Below, piece after piece: positions 16,326 through 24,450 of a DNA stretch of 64,000 bases. The DNA comes from CAVSLM01 sp963728895 (GTDB taxonomy: Bacteria; Pseudomonadota; Gammaproteobacteria; JBBQDK01): the NCBI GenBank assembly GCA_963728895.1, contig CAVSLM010000003.1, positions 1-64,000 of the forward strand. Reading direction: 5' to 3'. Position 1 is the first letter of the stretch. The number at the start of each line of letters is the position of its first letter. The notes beneath the pieces were generated by a model. The model made no database searches, had not been told where the DNA came from, and was given only the letters and a program-made list of their open reading frames with translations. A program made the translations under genes and the position numbers.

Positions 16326-17144
16326 ATGATGGTAAAGCCGATCAGCAAGCTCAAGCTGCACGGTTTCAACAACCTGACGAAGACACTGAGCTTCAACCTG
16401 TATGACATCTGCTACGCGAAAACCCGCGTGCAGCGGCGCGACTACATCGAGTACATCGATGAGGCCTACAACGCCGAGCGCCTGACCCAGATCCTGACCG
16501 ACGTCTCCGACATCATCGGTGCCACTATCCTGAACATCGCCCACGAGGACTACGACCCGCAGGGCGCAAGCGTGACCATGCTGATCTCCGAGGAGCCGAT
16601 CACTTCCAAGCTCCTGTCCAATCTGGAGGGCCCCGGACCGCTACCCGACGCAGTGGTGGCGCATCTCGACAAGAGCCACATTACCGTGCACACCTATCCG
16701 GAGAGTCACCCCGACAACGGCATCAGCACCTTTCGCGCCGACATCGACGTCTCGACCTGCGGGCGCATCTCACCCTTGCGGGCGCTGAACTACCTCATAC
16801 ACAGCTTCGAATCGGACATCGTCACCATCGACTACCGGGTGCGCGGGTTCACGCGCGACGTGAAGGGCAAGAAATACTTCATCGACCACAAGATCAACTC
16901 CATCCAGAACTACCTGTCCAAGGACACGCGCGATCATTACCAGATGATCGACGTCAACGTGTACCAGGAGCACATCTTCCACACCAAGATGATCCTCAAG
17001 GACTTCGACCTGGACAACTATCTTTTCGGGAACACCCAGGCCGACCTTACCCCGCTCGAGGCGCGGCGCATCCGGGAACGGGTACGGCGTGAAATGACCG
17101 AAATCTTCTACGGACGCAATCTCAAGAAGGGTCTCAAGCTCTGA
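16326..17144 (+). CDS. speD: S-adenosylmethionine decarboxylase, enterobacterial-type proenzyme
   Basis: Makes decarboxylated SAM, the aminopropyl donor for spermidine. It is a pyruvoyl enzyme that cuts itself: the cleavage site is Lys116-Ser117 in HLDKSHITVHTYPES, and Ser117 becomes the pyruvoyl group. 272 residues from ATG 16326 (ATG 16329 is equally possible), close to the 264 of E. coli SpeD, and clearly longer than the Thermotoga/Bacillus type. A GGGGAGGGG ribosome site precedes the start. Conserved blocks: KTLSFNLYDICYA, STFRADIDVSTCG, YRVRGFTRDVKGKKYF. No speE is adjacent. Confidence 0.95.
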   Translation: MMVKPISKLKLHGFNNLTKTLSFNLYDICYAKTRVQRRDYIEYIDEAYNAERLTQILTDVSDIIGATILNIAHEDYDPQGASVTMLISEEPITSKLLSNLEGPGPLPDAVVAHLDKSHITVHTYPESHPDNGISTFRADIDVSTCGRISPLRALNYLIHSFESDIVTIDYRVRGFTRDVKGKKYFIDHKINSIQNYLSKDTRDHYQMIDVNVYQEHIFHTKMILKDFDLDNYLFGNTQADLTPLEARRIRERVRREMTEIFYGRNLKKGLKL

Positions 17145-17204
17145 GCGCAGGCCGGGCGTTCTTCCGGTACTCCGGCCCGCGGAACCGAATCGGAGGGGGA
17201 GGGA

Positions 17205-17846
17205 TCAGATCCAGTAGGCGGTACGGGTCATCACCCGCGAAGCGACGCCCATCAGCCCTTTGACGACGCCCGGTAGCGCCGTGCCTCCGGATTGCAGGGC
17301 TGTCGTGGCGTGGTGCGCCTCGTCCACTTTCATCTGCTCGAGGATGGCGCGGCTCTTGCGATCGCGATCCGGCAGCCGCCACAGGTGGCCTTCCAGATGT
17401 TTCACCACCTGATGCTCGGTCTCGGCGATGAAGCCCAGGCTCCAGCGGTCGCCCGCCAGTCCCGCCAGTACGCCAATGGTGAGCGAGCCCACGTACCAGG
17501 CGGGATTGAGATAGCTGGTGTGCGAGCCGAGTTCCTCGACGCGCTGCTCGCACCAGGCGAGGTGATCGTTCTCCTCCTCTGAGGAGCGCTCCATGCGCTC
17601 GCGCACCTGCGCAGTGCGTGCCGTGAGCGCCTGGCCGAGATAGAGTGCCTGCGCAGAGACCTCTCCCGAATGATTCACGCGCATCAGGCGCTGCGCGAGC
17701 GTGCGCTCCTGCTCGGTGAGCTCCTCATCCTCGAAGGCGTCGGCAGGACTGGGGCGCCGCGGCGTGGGCGTCGCGAACAGGGTGCGCAGTGCCTGATCGA
17801 AATTGATCAGCAGGCGATCGGCGGCGGAGTAGTGGCGCGGGCTCAT
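17205..17846 (-). CDS. coq7: Demethoxyubiquinone hydroxylase
   Basis: Membrane-bound di-iron enzyme that hydroxylates 2-polyprenyl-3-methyl-6-methoxybenzoquinone, a late ubiquinone step. 213 residues from the MSPRHYSAADRLL start; a start 12 codons earlier is possible. Iron ligands are visible in NHSGE (Glu62), EEENDHLAW (Glu/His95), AETEHQV (Glu/His145) and VDEAHH (Glu176, His179). The hydrophobic stretch after LNPAWYVG should lie in the membrane. Convergent with speD, as in Pseudomonas. With ubiH and ubiI at 36.5-39 kb it shows aerobic ubiquinone synthesis. Confidence 0.94.
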   Translation of the reverse strand: MSPRHYSAADRLLINFDQALRTLFATPTPRRPSPADAFEDEELTEQERTLAQRLMRVNHSGEVSAQALYLGQALTARTAQVRERMERSSEEENDHLAWCEQRVEELGSHTSYLNPAWYVGSLTIGVLAGLAGDRWSLGFIAETEHQVVKHLEGHLWRLPDRDRKSRAILEQMKVDEAHHATTALQSGGTALPGVVKGLMGVASRVMTRTAYWI

Positions 17847-17905
17847 GGGAGCAAGATACCTTCTGGTGGCACGAGACGGCAACCGCTATGCGCGGCCGGC
17901 ATTCG

Positions 17906-19183
17906 TCAGCTCGTGCGCCGCCGTAGCTGGCGGGCCAGAAGCGTCACCGGATGCAGCACCTCGACCGAGGTGTCGTCGTGATCCTGCCTGAGCTGCAGGG
18001 CACAGCCGGGGTTGGAAGTCACCACTACACGTGCACCCGTGGCGTTCAGGTGCCCGAGCTTTTCGCAGCGCAGCGCCTCGGCGAGCTCCGGCTGCGTGAC
18101 CAGATAGCTCCCCGCGCCGCCACAGCAGCGGCGGTTCTCCGCCAGGGGGACGAGCTCGATCTGCGGCACGCGCCCGAGCAACTGCGCGACGCGGTGTGCC
18201 CGACGCAGCACGTGCGCCAGACTGCAGGGATCGTGCACCGCCACGCGCGCAGGCAGGGGAGCAAGCTCGAGGTCCGGCGGCAGGGCAACGTCGGCAAGAA
18301 AATCGGAAATGTCGCTCAGCCGCCCACTGAGCGCAGTGCCATCCGCCTCCTCCCCAAGCAGGCGCGGATACTCGAGCAGGGTCGCGGCGCAGCCGCTGGC
18401 CGTGGTGACGATTCTGTCGATCTGTGCCGAACCGAAGGCGGCCACGTTGCGCCGCGCCAGCCGGCGCGCCACGGCAAGCTCGCCGCCGTGCAGGTGCAGG
18501 GCGCCGCAGCAGGTCTGGCGCTCCGGCACCCGGACCTCGTATCCGAGCGCGGTCAGCACGTGAATCGCCGCTTGCAGGGTTTCGCGGTCCGCCTCCTCCG
18601 CCATGCAGCCGGTGAACAGCGCCACGGTTCCGCGTGCCCTGCCCACTGCCGGGTAGCGGGATTTCCACCGCGGAGCCGGCGGGACCTGCGGCAGCATGGC
18701 GTCCAGGCGCTGCAGCCCGGCAAGACGCAGCAGCCCACTGCGACGCGCCAGCGTGCGCAGACCGATACGCTGGTAGGCGCGCAGCAGGCGTGCGAGCGTG
18801 CGGCGTACGCCGCGGCGGATCAGCGTTGCCTGCAACAGCGCTCGGCCCGCCCGGCGCAGGCGACGGTCCGGCAGGGAAGGAAAATGGGCGCGAACGCCGG
18901 CAATCAGCTCCCCGTACGGAACGCCAGACGGACACGCCGCCTCGCAGGCGCGGCAGGCGAGGCATCGATCCAGATGTCCCAACAGGCGCGGCCCAGGTTC
19001 CAGCGCGCCGGTCGCCAGCGACAGCATGAGTGCAATGCGCCCGCGCGGTGAATCCGATTCGTCGCGGAGCTTGGCGTAGGTAGGGCAGTGCGGAAGGCAC
19101 AGCCCGCACAACACGCAACGATCTGCACCCTGCACGATTGCGGCAAGCGAGTATGCGGGCGGGGGCGGAGCGGACTGGGGCAA
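17906..19183 (-). CDS. GlcF-like Fe-S oxidoreductase subunit
   Basis: Electron-transfer subunit of the glycolate/lactate oxidase type. Two 4Fe-4S motifs lie at the N-terminus (CVLCGLCLPHCP and CLACRACEAACPSG), and two cysteine-rich CCG domains follow (TGCMAEEADRE ... CCGALHLHGG, and HDPCSLAHVLR ... CCGGAGSYLV). About 425 residues with the TTG start at 19183. The open frame runs on to 19411, but that part overlaps the divergent ferredoxin gene and has no family match, so the start is not certain. No glcD/glcE is adjacent; the partner flavoprotein must be elsewhere. Confidence 0.85.
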   Translation of the reverse strand: MPQSAPPPPAYSLAAIVQGADRCVLCGLCLPHCPTYAKLRDESDSPRGRIALMLSLATGALEPGPRLLGHLDRCLACRACEAACPSGVPYGELIAGVRAHFPSLPDRRLRRAGRALLQATLIRRGVRRTLARLLRAYQRIGLRTLARRSGLLRLAGLQRLDAMLPQVPPAPRWKSRYPAVGRARGTVALFTGCMAEEADRETLQAAIHVLTALGYEVRVPERQTCCGALHLHGGELAVARRLARRNVAAFGSAQIDRIVTTASGCAATLLEYPRLLGEEADGTALSGRLSDISDFLADVALPPDLELAPLPARVAVHDPCSLAHVLRRAHRVAQLLGRVPQIELVPLAENRRCCGGAGSYLVTQPELAEALRCEKLGHLNATGARVVVTSNPGCALQLRQDHDDTSVEVLHPVTLLARQLRRRTS

Positions 19184-19302
19184 GGTTCCGGGTCGTGCAG
19201 TGTGGGCGCGCCGCGCGCCGACGGTCAGCCGGAGGGCCCGCGACGGCAGTGGCGCGCATGCTACTATTCTTCGACTCCACCCGCCAGCCGCTGTTCCGCG
19301 CC

Positions 19303-19611
19303 ATGAGCTACTACCGGCATCACATGTTCTTCTGCACCAACCGCCGCGAAGACGGCAGCGCCTGTTGCCAGGATTTCGACTCCCAGTCGATGCGCGACTA
19401 TGCCAAGGCACGTGTAAAGGAGCTGGGACTCGCGGGCCCCGGTGGTGTGAGAGTCAATACCGCCGGGTGTCTGGACCGTTGCGAGGAAGGTCCGGTCATC
19501 GTGATCTATCCCGATGCGGTGTGGTACACCTACGTCGATCGCGAAGACGTCAACGAGATCATCGATCAGCACCTGTGCCACGGGCGCATTGTCGATCGCC
19601 TGCGTATCTAG
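19303..19611 (+). CDS. Thioredoxin-fold [2Fe-2S] ferredoxin
   Basis: A 102-residue protein starting MSYYRHHMFFCTNRREDGSA. Cluster ligands: FFCTNRREDGSACC near the N-terminus and GCLDRCEEGP further on, with the thioredoxin-like fold of NuoE/Aquifex-Fd4 ferredoxins. Such proteins carry electrons or Fe-S clusters; the partner is unknown. The start was chosen at ATG 19303, where the family alignment begins. It is divergent from the GlcF-like gene, with about 120 bp between them. Confidence 0.88.
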   Translation: MSYYRHHMFFCTNRREDGSACCQDFDSQSMRDYAKARVKELGLAGPGGVRVNTAGCLDRCEEGPVIVIYPDAVWYTYVDREDVNEIIDQHLCHGRIVDRLRI

Positions 19612-19755
19612 CCCGAGAGGCAGCGTAACCTTCCCGGCCGCAGCGTCGCTGCCCGGGCGTTGCATGTGACGTTGCGCCATTCCCTCACGAAGCCACTGCG
19701 GCAGACCGAGCGGCAGACAGACAACAACTTCGTTGCAAAAAAGTCATCTGAGGGG

Positions 19756-19883
19756 TTGACAGGCGCTCAACAATATTAGAGCATGCTTACACGCTGATCG
19801 GCAGGATCCTCCCGCCGGCCAGTGACTCCTCCATCCTCCTTTGGTGGATTTAAGCGCGGCCCCTACTTGCCGCGCTTTTTTTT
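19756..19883 (+). ncRNA. Candidate small RNA or leader upstream of rplM
   Basis: A TTGACA box at 19756-19761 (with TAGAGC 15 bases later) precedes about 95 bases that end in a strong terminator: AAGCGCGG (19852-19859), a 10-base loop, CCGCGCTT (19870-19877) and eight T. The RNA would contain C-rich loops: GATCCTCCC near 19806-19813, and CTCCTTT in the loop of a CCATC/GGTGG stem at about 19831-19847. Such CCUCC loops can pair with Shine-Dalgarno sites. Alternatives: the terminator of the ferredoxin gene, or an attenuator of rplM-rpsI. No homology to a known RNA family is claimed. Confidence 0.4.
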
Positions 19884-20088
19884 GCCCGCAGCCGGTCGCT
19901 GGCGGCGTGAGTCGCAGGATTCAACACCGCCGCACCCTGTTCGGCGAGCCTGGTGCAGGCGTGTTCCGCGGCGCGAGCGTGCAGTCCCGGGACCTCGCGG
20001 CCGGCATTTGTCGCAACTTGTATCACCCGGGACGATTCTGTACCATTTCGCCTCTTTACGGCGGCACCCCGCGAGTTGGAGCAAGTTC

Positions 20089-20517
20089 ATGAAGACCTTT
20101 ACCGCGACCCCGGCCACCATCAAGCGCGAGTGGTACATCGTGGACGCGACCGACAAGACGCTGGGCAGACTGGCCAGCGAAGTGGCCAGGCGCCTGCGCG
20201 GCAAGCACAAGCCGGAGTACACGCCGCACATGGACACCGGCGACTACATCGTGGTGATCAACGCCGAAAAGATCCGGGTGACCGGCAACAAACCGAGCGA
20301 CAAGTTCTACCACCGGCACACCGGCTATGTGGGCAATCTGAAGTCGATCAGCTATGGGAAGTTGCTGGCCAAGGCACCGGCCCGGGTCTTCGAAATCGCC
20401 GTCAAGGGTATGATGCCCAAGAATCCGCTGGGCCGCGCCATGTTTCGCAAGCTGCGCGTGTATGCGGGGTCGGGCCACCAGCACAGCGCCCAGCAGCCCA
20501 AGGCGCTGGAGCTGTAG
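20089..20517 (+). CDS. rplM: 50S ribosomal protein L13
   Basis: Early-assembly protein of the large subunit. 142 residues, as in E. coli. Reads MKTFTATPATIKREWYIVDA, LGRLASEVARRLRGKHKPEY and VRVYAGSGHQHSAQQPKALE-type ends. Start ATG 20089 matches the family exactly. Followed by rpsI after 69 bases, the standard rplM-rpsI operon. In E. coli L13 represses this operon through its own leader; a terminator at 19852-19883 lies in the corresponding upstream region here. Confidence 0.98.
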   Translation: MKTFTATPATIKREWYIVDATDKTLGRLASEVARRLRGKHKPEYTPHMDTGDYIVVINAEKIRVTGNKPSDKFYHRHTGYVGNLKSISYGKLLAKAPARVFEIAVKGMMPKNPLGRAMFRKLRVYAGSGHQHSAQQPKALEL

Positions 20518-20586
20518 ATCATCGGCGCGGGGTTCATCGCCCCGCCCGCACCTGCTAACCGCAAAGGCAACGGACAGGAACGCCTA

Positions 20587-20979
20587 ATGGAAGTGTCCCA
20601 GTACTACAGCACCGGCCGCCGGAAAAGCGCGACGGCGCGAGTGTTTCTCAGGCCCGGTCAGGGCGCGATCACCATCAATGCCCGTCCGCTCGAGCAGTAT
20701 TTCGGGCGCGAGACGGCGCGCATGATCGTGCGCCAGCCCCTGGAGACGGTCAGTCTCACCGATCGCTTCGACATCGTGGTGACGGTGCGTGGTGGCGGCA
20801 ACAGCGGCCAGGCCGGTGCCATCCGCCACGGCATCACCCGGGCATTGATCGAGTATGACGAGACCCTGCGTACGACGCTGCGCCGCGCAGGTTTCGTCAC
20901 CCGTGACGCACGCACGGTGGAGCGCAAGAAGGTCGGCTTGCACAAGGCCCGGCGCGCACCGCAATACTCCAAGCGCTGA
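20587..20979 (+). CDS. rpsI: 30S ribosomal protein S9
   Basis: 130 residues, the normal length. Opening QYYSTGRRKSATARVFLRPG, the TVRGGGNSGQAGAIRHGITR block, and the C-terminal KKVGLHKARRAPQYSKR, whose final Lys-Arg reaches the P-site tRNA. Second gene of rplM-rpsI. tRNA-Gln follows 44 bases downstream and may be co-transcribed. Confidence 0.98.
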   Translation: MEVSQYYSTGRRKSATARVFLRPGQGAITINARPLEQYFGRETARMIVRQPLETVSLTDRFDIVVTVRGGGNSGQAGAIRHGITRALIEYDETLRTTLRRAGFVTRDARTVERKKVGLHKARRAPQYSKR

Positions 20980-21023
20980 GAGCGGGCGGGCGCCCTCTGG
21001 CGGCCGGCCGTTCCCCGAATCCT

Positions 21024-21097
21024 TGGGGGATCGTCTAGCGGTAGGACTACGGACTCTGACTCCGTCAACCGAGGTTCGAATCCTCGTCCCCCAGCCA
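21024..21097 (+). tRNA. tRNA-Gln (anticodon CUG)
   Basis: 74 nt starting TGGGGGATCG and ending with an encoded CCA. Acceptor stem TGGGGGA pairs with TCCCCCA; anticodon arm ACGGA-CTCTGAC-TCCGT gives anticodon CTG at the wobble-to-third positions; T arm GAGGTTCGAATCCTC. The unusual U at position 1 is normal for tRNA-Gln. A terminator follows directly. Confidence 0.96.
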
Positions 21098-21103
21098 ATC
21101 CCA

Positions 21104-21134
21104 GGGGTCTGCCGATCGCAGGCCCCTTTTTTTT
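21104..21134 (+). terminator. Intrinsic terminator after tRNA-Gln
   Basis: Stem GGGGTCTGC (21104-21112), loop CGATC, GCAGGCCCC (21118-21126), then eight T. It ends the rpsI/tRNA-Gln transcript. Confidence 0.88.
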
Positions 21135-21172
21135 GGCTGCAAGGCGGCGATTTCATCATCCGCCGGTTGGCG

Positions 21173-21744
21173 TCATTGCCACCTACAGTCTGAATCAGCT
21201 CAACAATCAGACCAACGCGGCGGGCGTGAACGACAACAATCCGTACAGCCTGGGTCTGCATTACGGGAACGGTCCGATCTTCGCGGCGTTCGACTACATC
21301 ACCAACGACGCGGGCGGCAAGGATCAGGCCTATTCGTTTGCGGCCAAGTACACCTACGAGCCGCTGGGCGTGAGCGTCGGTGGCATGTACGAGATCGACG
21401 ACGGCATGATCTCGCGCGCCGAGGGTCTGGGCGGTGCATCGCTGGGCACCAACGCCAACGCCGTCAAGGGTGCCGACCAGTGGTATGCGTTTGCGACCTA
21501 CGGGTTCGGCAATGCGCTGCTCTACGGCAGCTACGGCGAGCGTGACGACTCCAACGCGGCGGGCGACGACGGTCAGGATGCCTGGTCGGTGGCGTTGGAC
21601 TATCGCCTCGGCAAGCGTACCGACACCTGGCTGGCCTACGGCTCGAAGGACATGAGCGCGGCGAGCGTCCCGGCTGCGAACGGCACTTGCGGTGCCTTCT
21701 CGAGCTGCGACGTGGTGAGCGTGGGTATGCGTCACCTGTTCTGA
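21173..21744 (+). pseudogene. Porin 3'-half fragment
   Basis: Encodes the last 190 residues of the porin at 22566-23636, identical from IATYSLNQLNNQTNAAG to the C-terminal VGMRHLF. It lacks the signal peptide and the first beta strands, and there is no promoter or ribosome site in front, so no working protein is expected. It can serve as a donor for recombination with the intact copy. Confidence 0.92.
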
Positions 21745-21783
21745 TCCGACTTCTAATAACGCACAAAGTAATGTGCAGTCACT

Positions 21784-21810
21784 ACGGGGCCTTCGGGCCC
21801 CGTGTTTTTT
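21784..21810 (+). terminator. Terminator of the porin fragment (copy A)
   Basis: ACGGGGCC, loop TTCG, GGCCCCGT, then G and six T. A stable UUCG tetraloop hairpin, identical to the one at 23676-23702. Confidence 0.9.
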
Positions 21811-22205
21811 GCGCGCGGCTCCCTTGCTAGTGTCTTCATGAGGCGAGGGGTCGCATGCAGGGCGCTTCACGCAACGTCCCTATGGCTGCTTGGCTTCCGA
21901 TCCGGTTGTTCCGAAACGGTTTCGCGCGTAGGGTGCGGCTCCCGCACGCGGACAATCGATCCATACCCGCGCACCGTGCTGCGTCGGGCTCAAGGCAAAC
22001 GAAAGGTCCGCGTGCACGGCGCACCCTGCCGGTGGTGCTGCGTGCAACGGCATTATCGTGATGCTTGCTTGCGGCGTGCCGCACCGATCCCCGATTACTC
22101 GGGAAGCGGCTGCGCCGTGGGGAAGCGTCCCAACGCACACGGACCGGCTCTGATGCGACCCGCAATGTCTCTGCAGGGCCGCTTTGCTCAATGTCATCTG
22201 CAGGG

Positions 22206-22345
22206 CCGGAGCACGGCGGCGCTGCGCGCCGCAGGATCGCGGTGCAAAGCCCCGCTCCCACCGGCGGTGCGCCGTGCGCGGCAGGTCGAACAAGACTTGT
22301 GGGAGCGCCGCTCCCGGCGGCGCGATGTGCGGCCCGCAGGGCCGC
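22206..22345. repeat. REP-like palindromic repeat cluster
   Basis: GGAGCACGGCGGCGCTGCGC and GCAGGATCGCGGTGCAAAG are followed by the inverted partner TGTGGGAGCGCCGCTCCCGG and CGGCGCGATGTGCGG. Similar units occur at 24098-24330, 30035-30175 and 57056-57160, always between genes. They resemble the GTGGGAGC-type REP sequences of Pseudomonas and relatives, which are spread by RAYT transposases. Confidence 0.7.
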
Positions 22346-22493
22346 ACACTTCGCTCCGTGTCCGTTCTCATCCGGTCCACCTGCTGGGGACGCACCCCGC
22401 CAGTGACGTGCGATGGTGCAATCCCCCGAGGCGAACCGGCGCGTTGGGGTTTTTGCAACGGAAATGCGATCTGTCGTTTTTATGGAAAAAGTG

Positions 22494-22522
22494 TTGCAAT
22501 TTGCCAAAAGTCGTACTAGAGT
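22494..22522 (+). promoter_or_regulatory. Porin promoter
   Basis: TTGCAA (22494-22499), 17 bases, TAGAGT (22517-22522): a near-consensus sigma-70 promoter about 44 bases before the porin start. The A/T-rich run TTTTTATGGAAAAAG just upstream could act as an UP element. Confidence 0.6.
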
Positions 22523-22565
22523 AGCGCCCGTGATAAGAACGTTACAACGTTACGGAGCTAACGAA

Positions 22566-23636
22566 ATGAACAAGAAGCTTTTGGCAGCTGCAGTGGGAAC
22601 CGTACTTGCTGGGTCGATGGCCATCGCACAGGCCGAGACCACACTGTACGGTGCAATTGATGTAGACGTTCGCAACACGGACGTCGACGGGGGTGCCGAT
22701 GGCACCACGATGGAGACCACGTCCTCCAAGATTGGCGTGAAGGGTAGTGAAGACCTGGGGATGGGTGGCCTGCAGGCGGTGTGGAAACTCGAATGGGATG
22801 TGGATCCAACCGAGAGCGACACCTTTGCGGGTCGTGACCAGTATCTGGGCCTGAAGAGCGAGTGGGGTCAGGTGCTGTTCGGTACCACCTCGACGGCCTA
22901 CAAGTCGACGGCGAGCGCACTCGATCCGTTCTATGAGACCCCGATCGAGGCACGCGGTTTTCTGAACCAGATGTCGGCGCTGCACTCGGGCAAGGGTGAC
23001 CAGGGTGAGGGTCGTGCCACCAATGTCGTGCGGTACGATTCGCCGGACTTCATGGGTGCCAACTTCATTGCCACCTACAGTCTGAATCAGCTCAACAATC
23101 AGACCAACGCGGCGGGCGTGAACGACAACAATCCGTACAGCCTGGGTCTGCATTACGGGAACGGTCCGATCTTCGCGGCGTTCGACTACATCACCAACGA
23201 CGCGGGCGGCAAGGATCAGGCCTATTCGTTTGCGGCCAAGTACACCTACGAGCCGCTGGGCGTGAGCGTCGGTGGCATGTACGAGATCGACGACGGCATG
23301 ATCTCGCGCGCCGAGGGTCTGGGCGGTGCATCGCTGGGCACCAACGCCAACGCCGTCAAGGGTGCCGACCAGTGGTATGCGTTTGCGACCTACGGGTTCG
23401 GCAATGCGCTGCTCTACGGCAGCTACGGCGAGCGTGACGACTCCAACGCGGCGGGCGACGACGGTCAGGATGCCTGGTCGGTGGCGTTGGACTATCGCCT
23501 CGGCAAGCGTACCGACACCTGGCTGGCCTACGGCTCGAAGGACATGAGCGCGGCGAGCGTCCCGGCTGCGAACGGCACTTGCGGTGCCTTCTCGAGCTGC
23601 GACGTGGTGAGCGTGGGTATGCGTCACCTGTTCTGA
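22566..23636 (+). CDS. Gram-negative general porin
   Basis: Outer-membrane trimeric beta-barrel porin for small solutes. 356 residues: signal peptide MNKKLLAAAVGTVLAGSMAI ending AQA, then mature ETTLYGAIDVDVRN, the usual first strand of the OmpC-like/Burkholderia-type porins. Alternating strands and aspartate-rich turns follow, and it ends with aromatic Phe (VGMRHLF) for BAM recognition. GGAG ribosome site at -12. The second half is duplicated at 21173-21744. Single copy with an intact 5' end, own promoter and own terminator. Confidence 0.92.
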   Translation: MNKKLLAAAVGTVLAGSMAIAQAETTLYGAIDVDVRNTDVDGGADGTTMETTSSKIGVKGSEDLGMGGLQAVWKLEWDVDPTESDTFAGRDQYLGLKSEWGQVLFGTTSTAYKSTASALDPFYETPIEARGFLNQMSALHSGKGDQGEGRATNVVRYDSPDFMGANFIATYSLNQLNNQTNAAGVNDNNPYSLGLHYGNGPIFAAFDYITNDAGGKDQAYSFAAKYTYEPLGVSVGGMYEIDDGMISRAEGLGGASLGTNANAVKGADQWYAFATYGFGNALLYGSYGERDDSNAAGDDGQDAWSVALDYRLGKRTDTWLAYGSKDMSAASVPAANGTCGAFSSCDVVSVGMRHLF

Positions 23637-24247
23637 TCCGACTTCTAATAACGCACAAAGTAATGTGCAGTCACTACGGGGCCTTCGGGCCCCGTGTTTT
23701 TTGCGCGCGGCTCCCTTGCTAGTGTCTTCATGAGGCGAGGGGTCGCATGCAGGGCGCTTCACGCAACGTCCCTATGGCTGCTTGGCTTCCGATCCGGTTG
23801 TTCCGAAACGGTTTCGCGCGTAGGGTGCGGCTCCCGCACGCGGACAATCGATCCATACCCGCGCACCGTGCTGCGTCGGGCTCAAGGCAAACGAAAGGTC
23901 CGCGTGCACGGCGCACCCTGCCGGTGGTGCTGCGTGCAACGGCATTATCGTGATGCTTGCTTGCGGCGTGCCGCACCGATCCCCGATTACTCGGGAAGCG
24001 GCTGCGCCGTGGGGAAGCGTCCCAACGCACACGGACCGGCTCTGATGCGACCCGCAATGTCTCTGCAGGGCCGCTTTGCTCAATGTCATCTGCAGGGCCG
24101 GAGCACGGCGGCGCTGCGCGCCGCAGGATCGCGGTGCAAAGCCCCGCTCCCACCGGCGGTGCGCCGTGCGCGGCAGGTCGAACAAGACTTGTGGGAGCGC
24201 CGCTCCCGGCGGCGCGATGTGCGGCCCGCAGGGCCGCGCACTTCGCT
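23065..24247 (+). repeat. 1,183-bp direct repeat, copy B (within the intact porin locus)
   Basis: Matches 21173-22355. It begins inside the porin gene (near codon 167) and ends 610 bases after its stop. The unit length from copy to copy is 1,892 bp. The two copies are almost certainly a recent tandem duplication product or a homogenised pair. Confidence 0.93.
23676..23702 (+). terminator. Porin terminator (copy B)
   Basis: ACGGGGCC-TTCG-GGCCCCGT followed by G and six T, 39 bases after the porin stop. Confidence 0.92.
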
Positions 24248-24330
24248 TGATGCTCTGCAGGCCCGGAAGCACGGCGGCGCTGCGCGCCGCAGGATTGCGG
24301 TGCAAGGCCCCGCACCCACGGTGCCGGCAT
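24098..24330. repeat. REP-like palindromic repeat cluster
   Basis: Two REP-like units: the first is the copy shared with 22206-22345, and the second (about 24262-24330) has a slightly different sequence (GGAAGCACGGCGGCGCTGCG, GCAGGATTGCGGTGCAAGGC, GGTGCCGGCATTCAG). The second resembles the unit at 57056-57160, which also ends GGTGCCGGCATTCAG. Confidence 0.7.
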
Positions 24331-24450
24331 TCAGAACGGCGAGGGCAAGCTACACCTCCGGAGGATCATGGTCCCGCCGGTGCAATTCGCAGGCAACGGT
24401 GCGGCGCCGTCGCCATGCGTTCTTGCCGGGTGGTCGGGACGGTGCGTACC

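Larger units (their letters stand above)
21173..22355 (+). repeat. 1,183-bp direct repeat, copy A (porin 3' half plus downstream region)
   Basis: Identical to 23065-24247 at an offset of 1,892 bases, with one difference seen (A at 22346, G at 24238). It contains the 3' half of the porin gene, its terminator and about 540 bp of downstream DNA with a REP-like palindrome. Copy A begins abruptly 38 bases after the tRNA-Gln terminator, with no porin 5' end. Confidence 0.93.

Noticed and set aside
17951..19051. 366-codon plus-strand open frame
   Set aside because: Antisense of the GlcF-like gene, which has all its cysteine motifs on the minus strand.
19611..20088. Long plus-strand extensions of rplM upstream of ATG 20089
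   Set aside because: The added residues are non-family sequence across a terminator; the L13 N-terminus begins exactly at 20089.
20584..21870. 428-codon minus-strand open frame across rpsI, tRNA-Gln and the porin fragment
   Set aside because: It runs through three known features in antisense; a chance product of high GC.
22206..24330. Possible CRISPR array
   Set aside because: Repeats are long palindromic REP units and a large duplication, not short repeats with regular unique spacers; no cas genes nearby.
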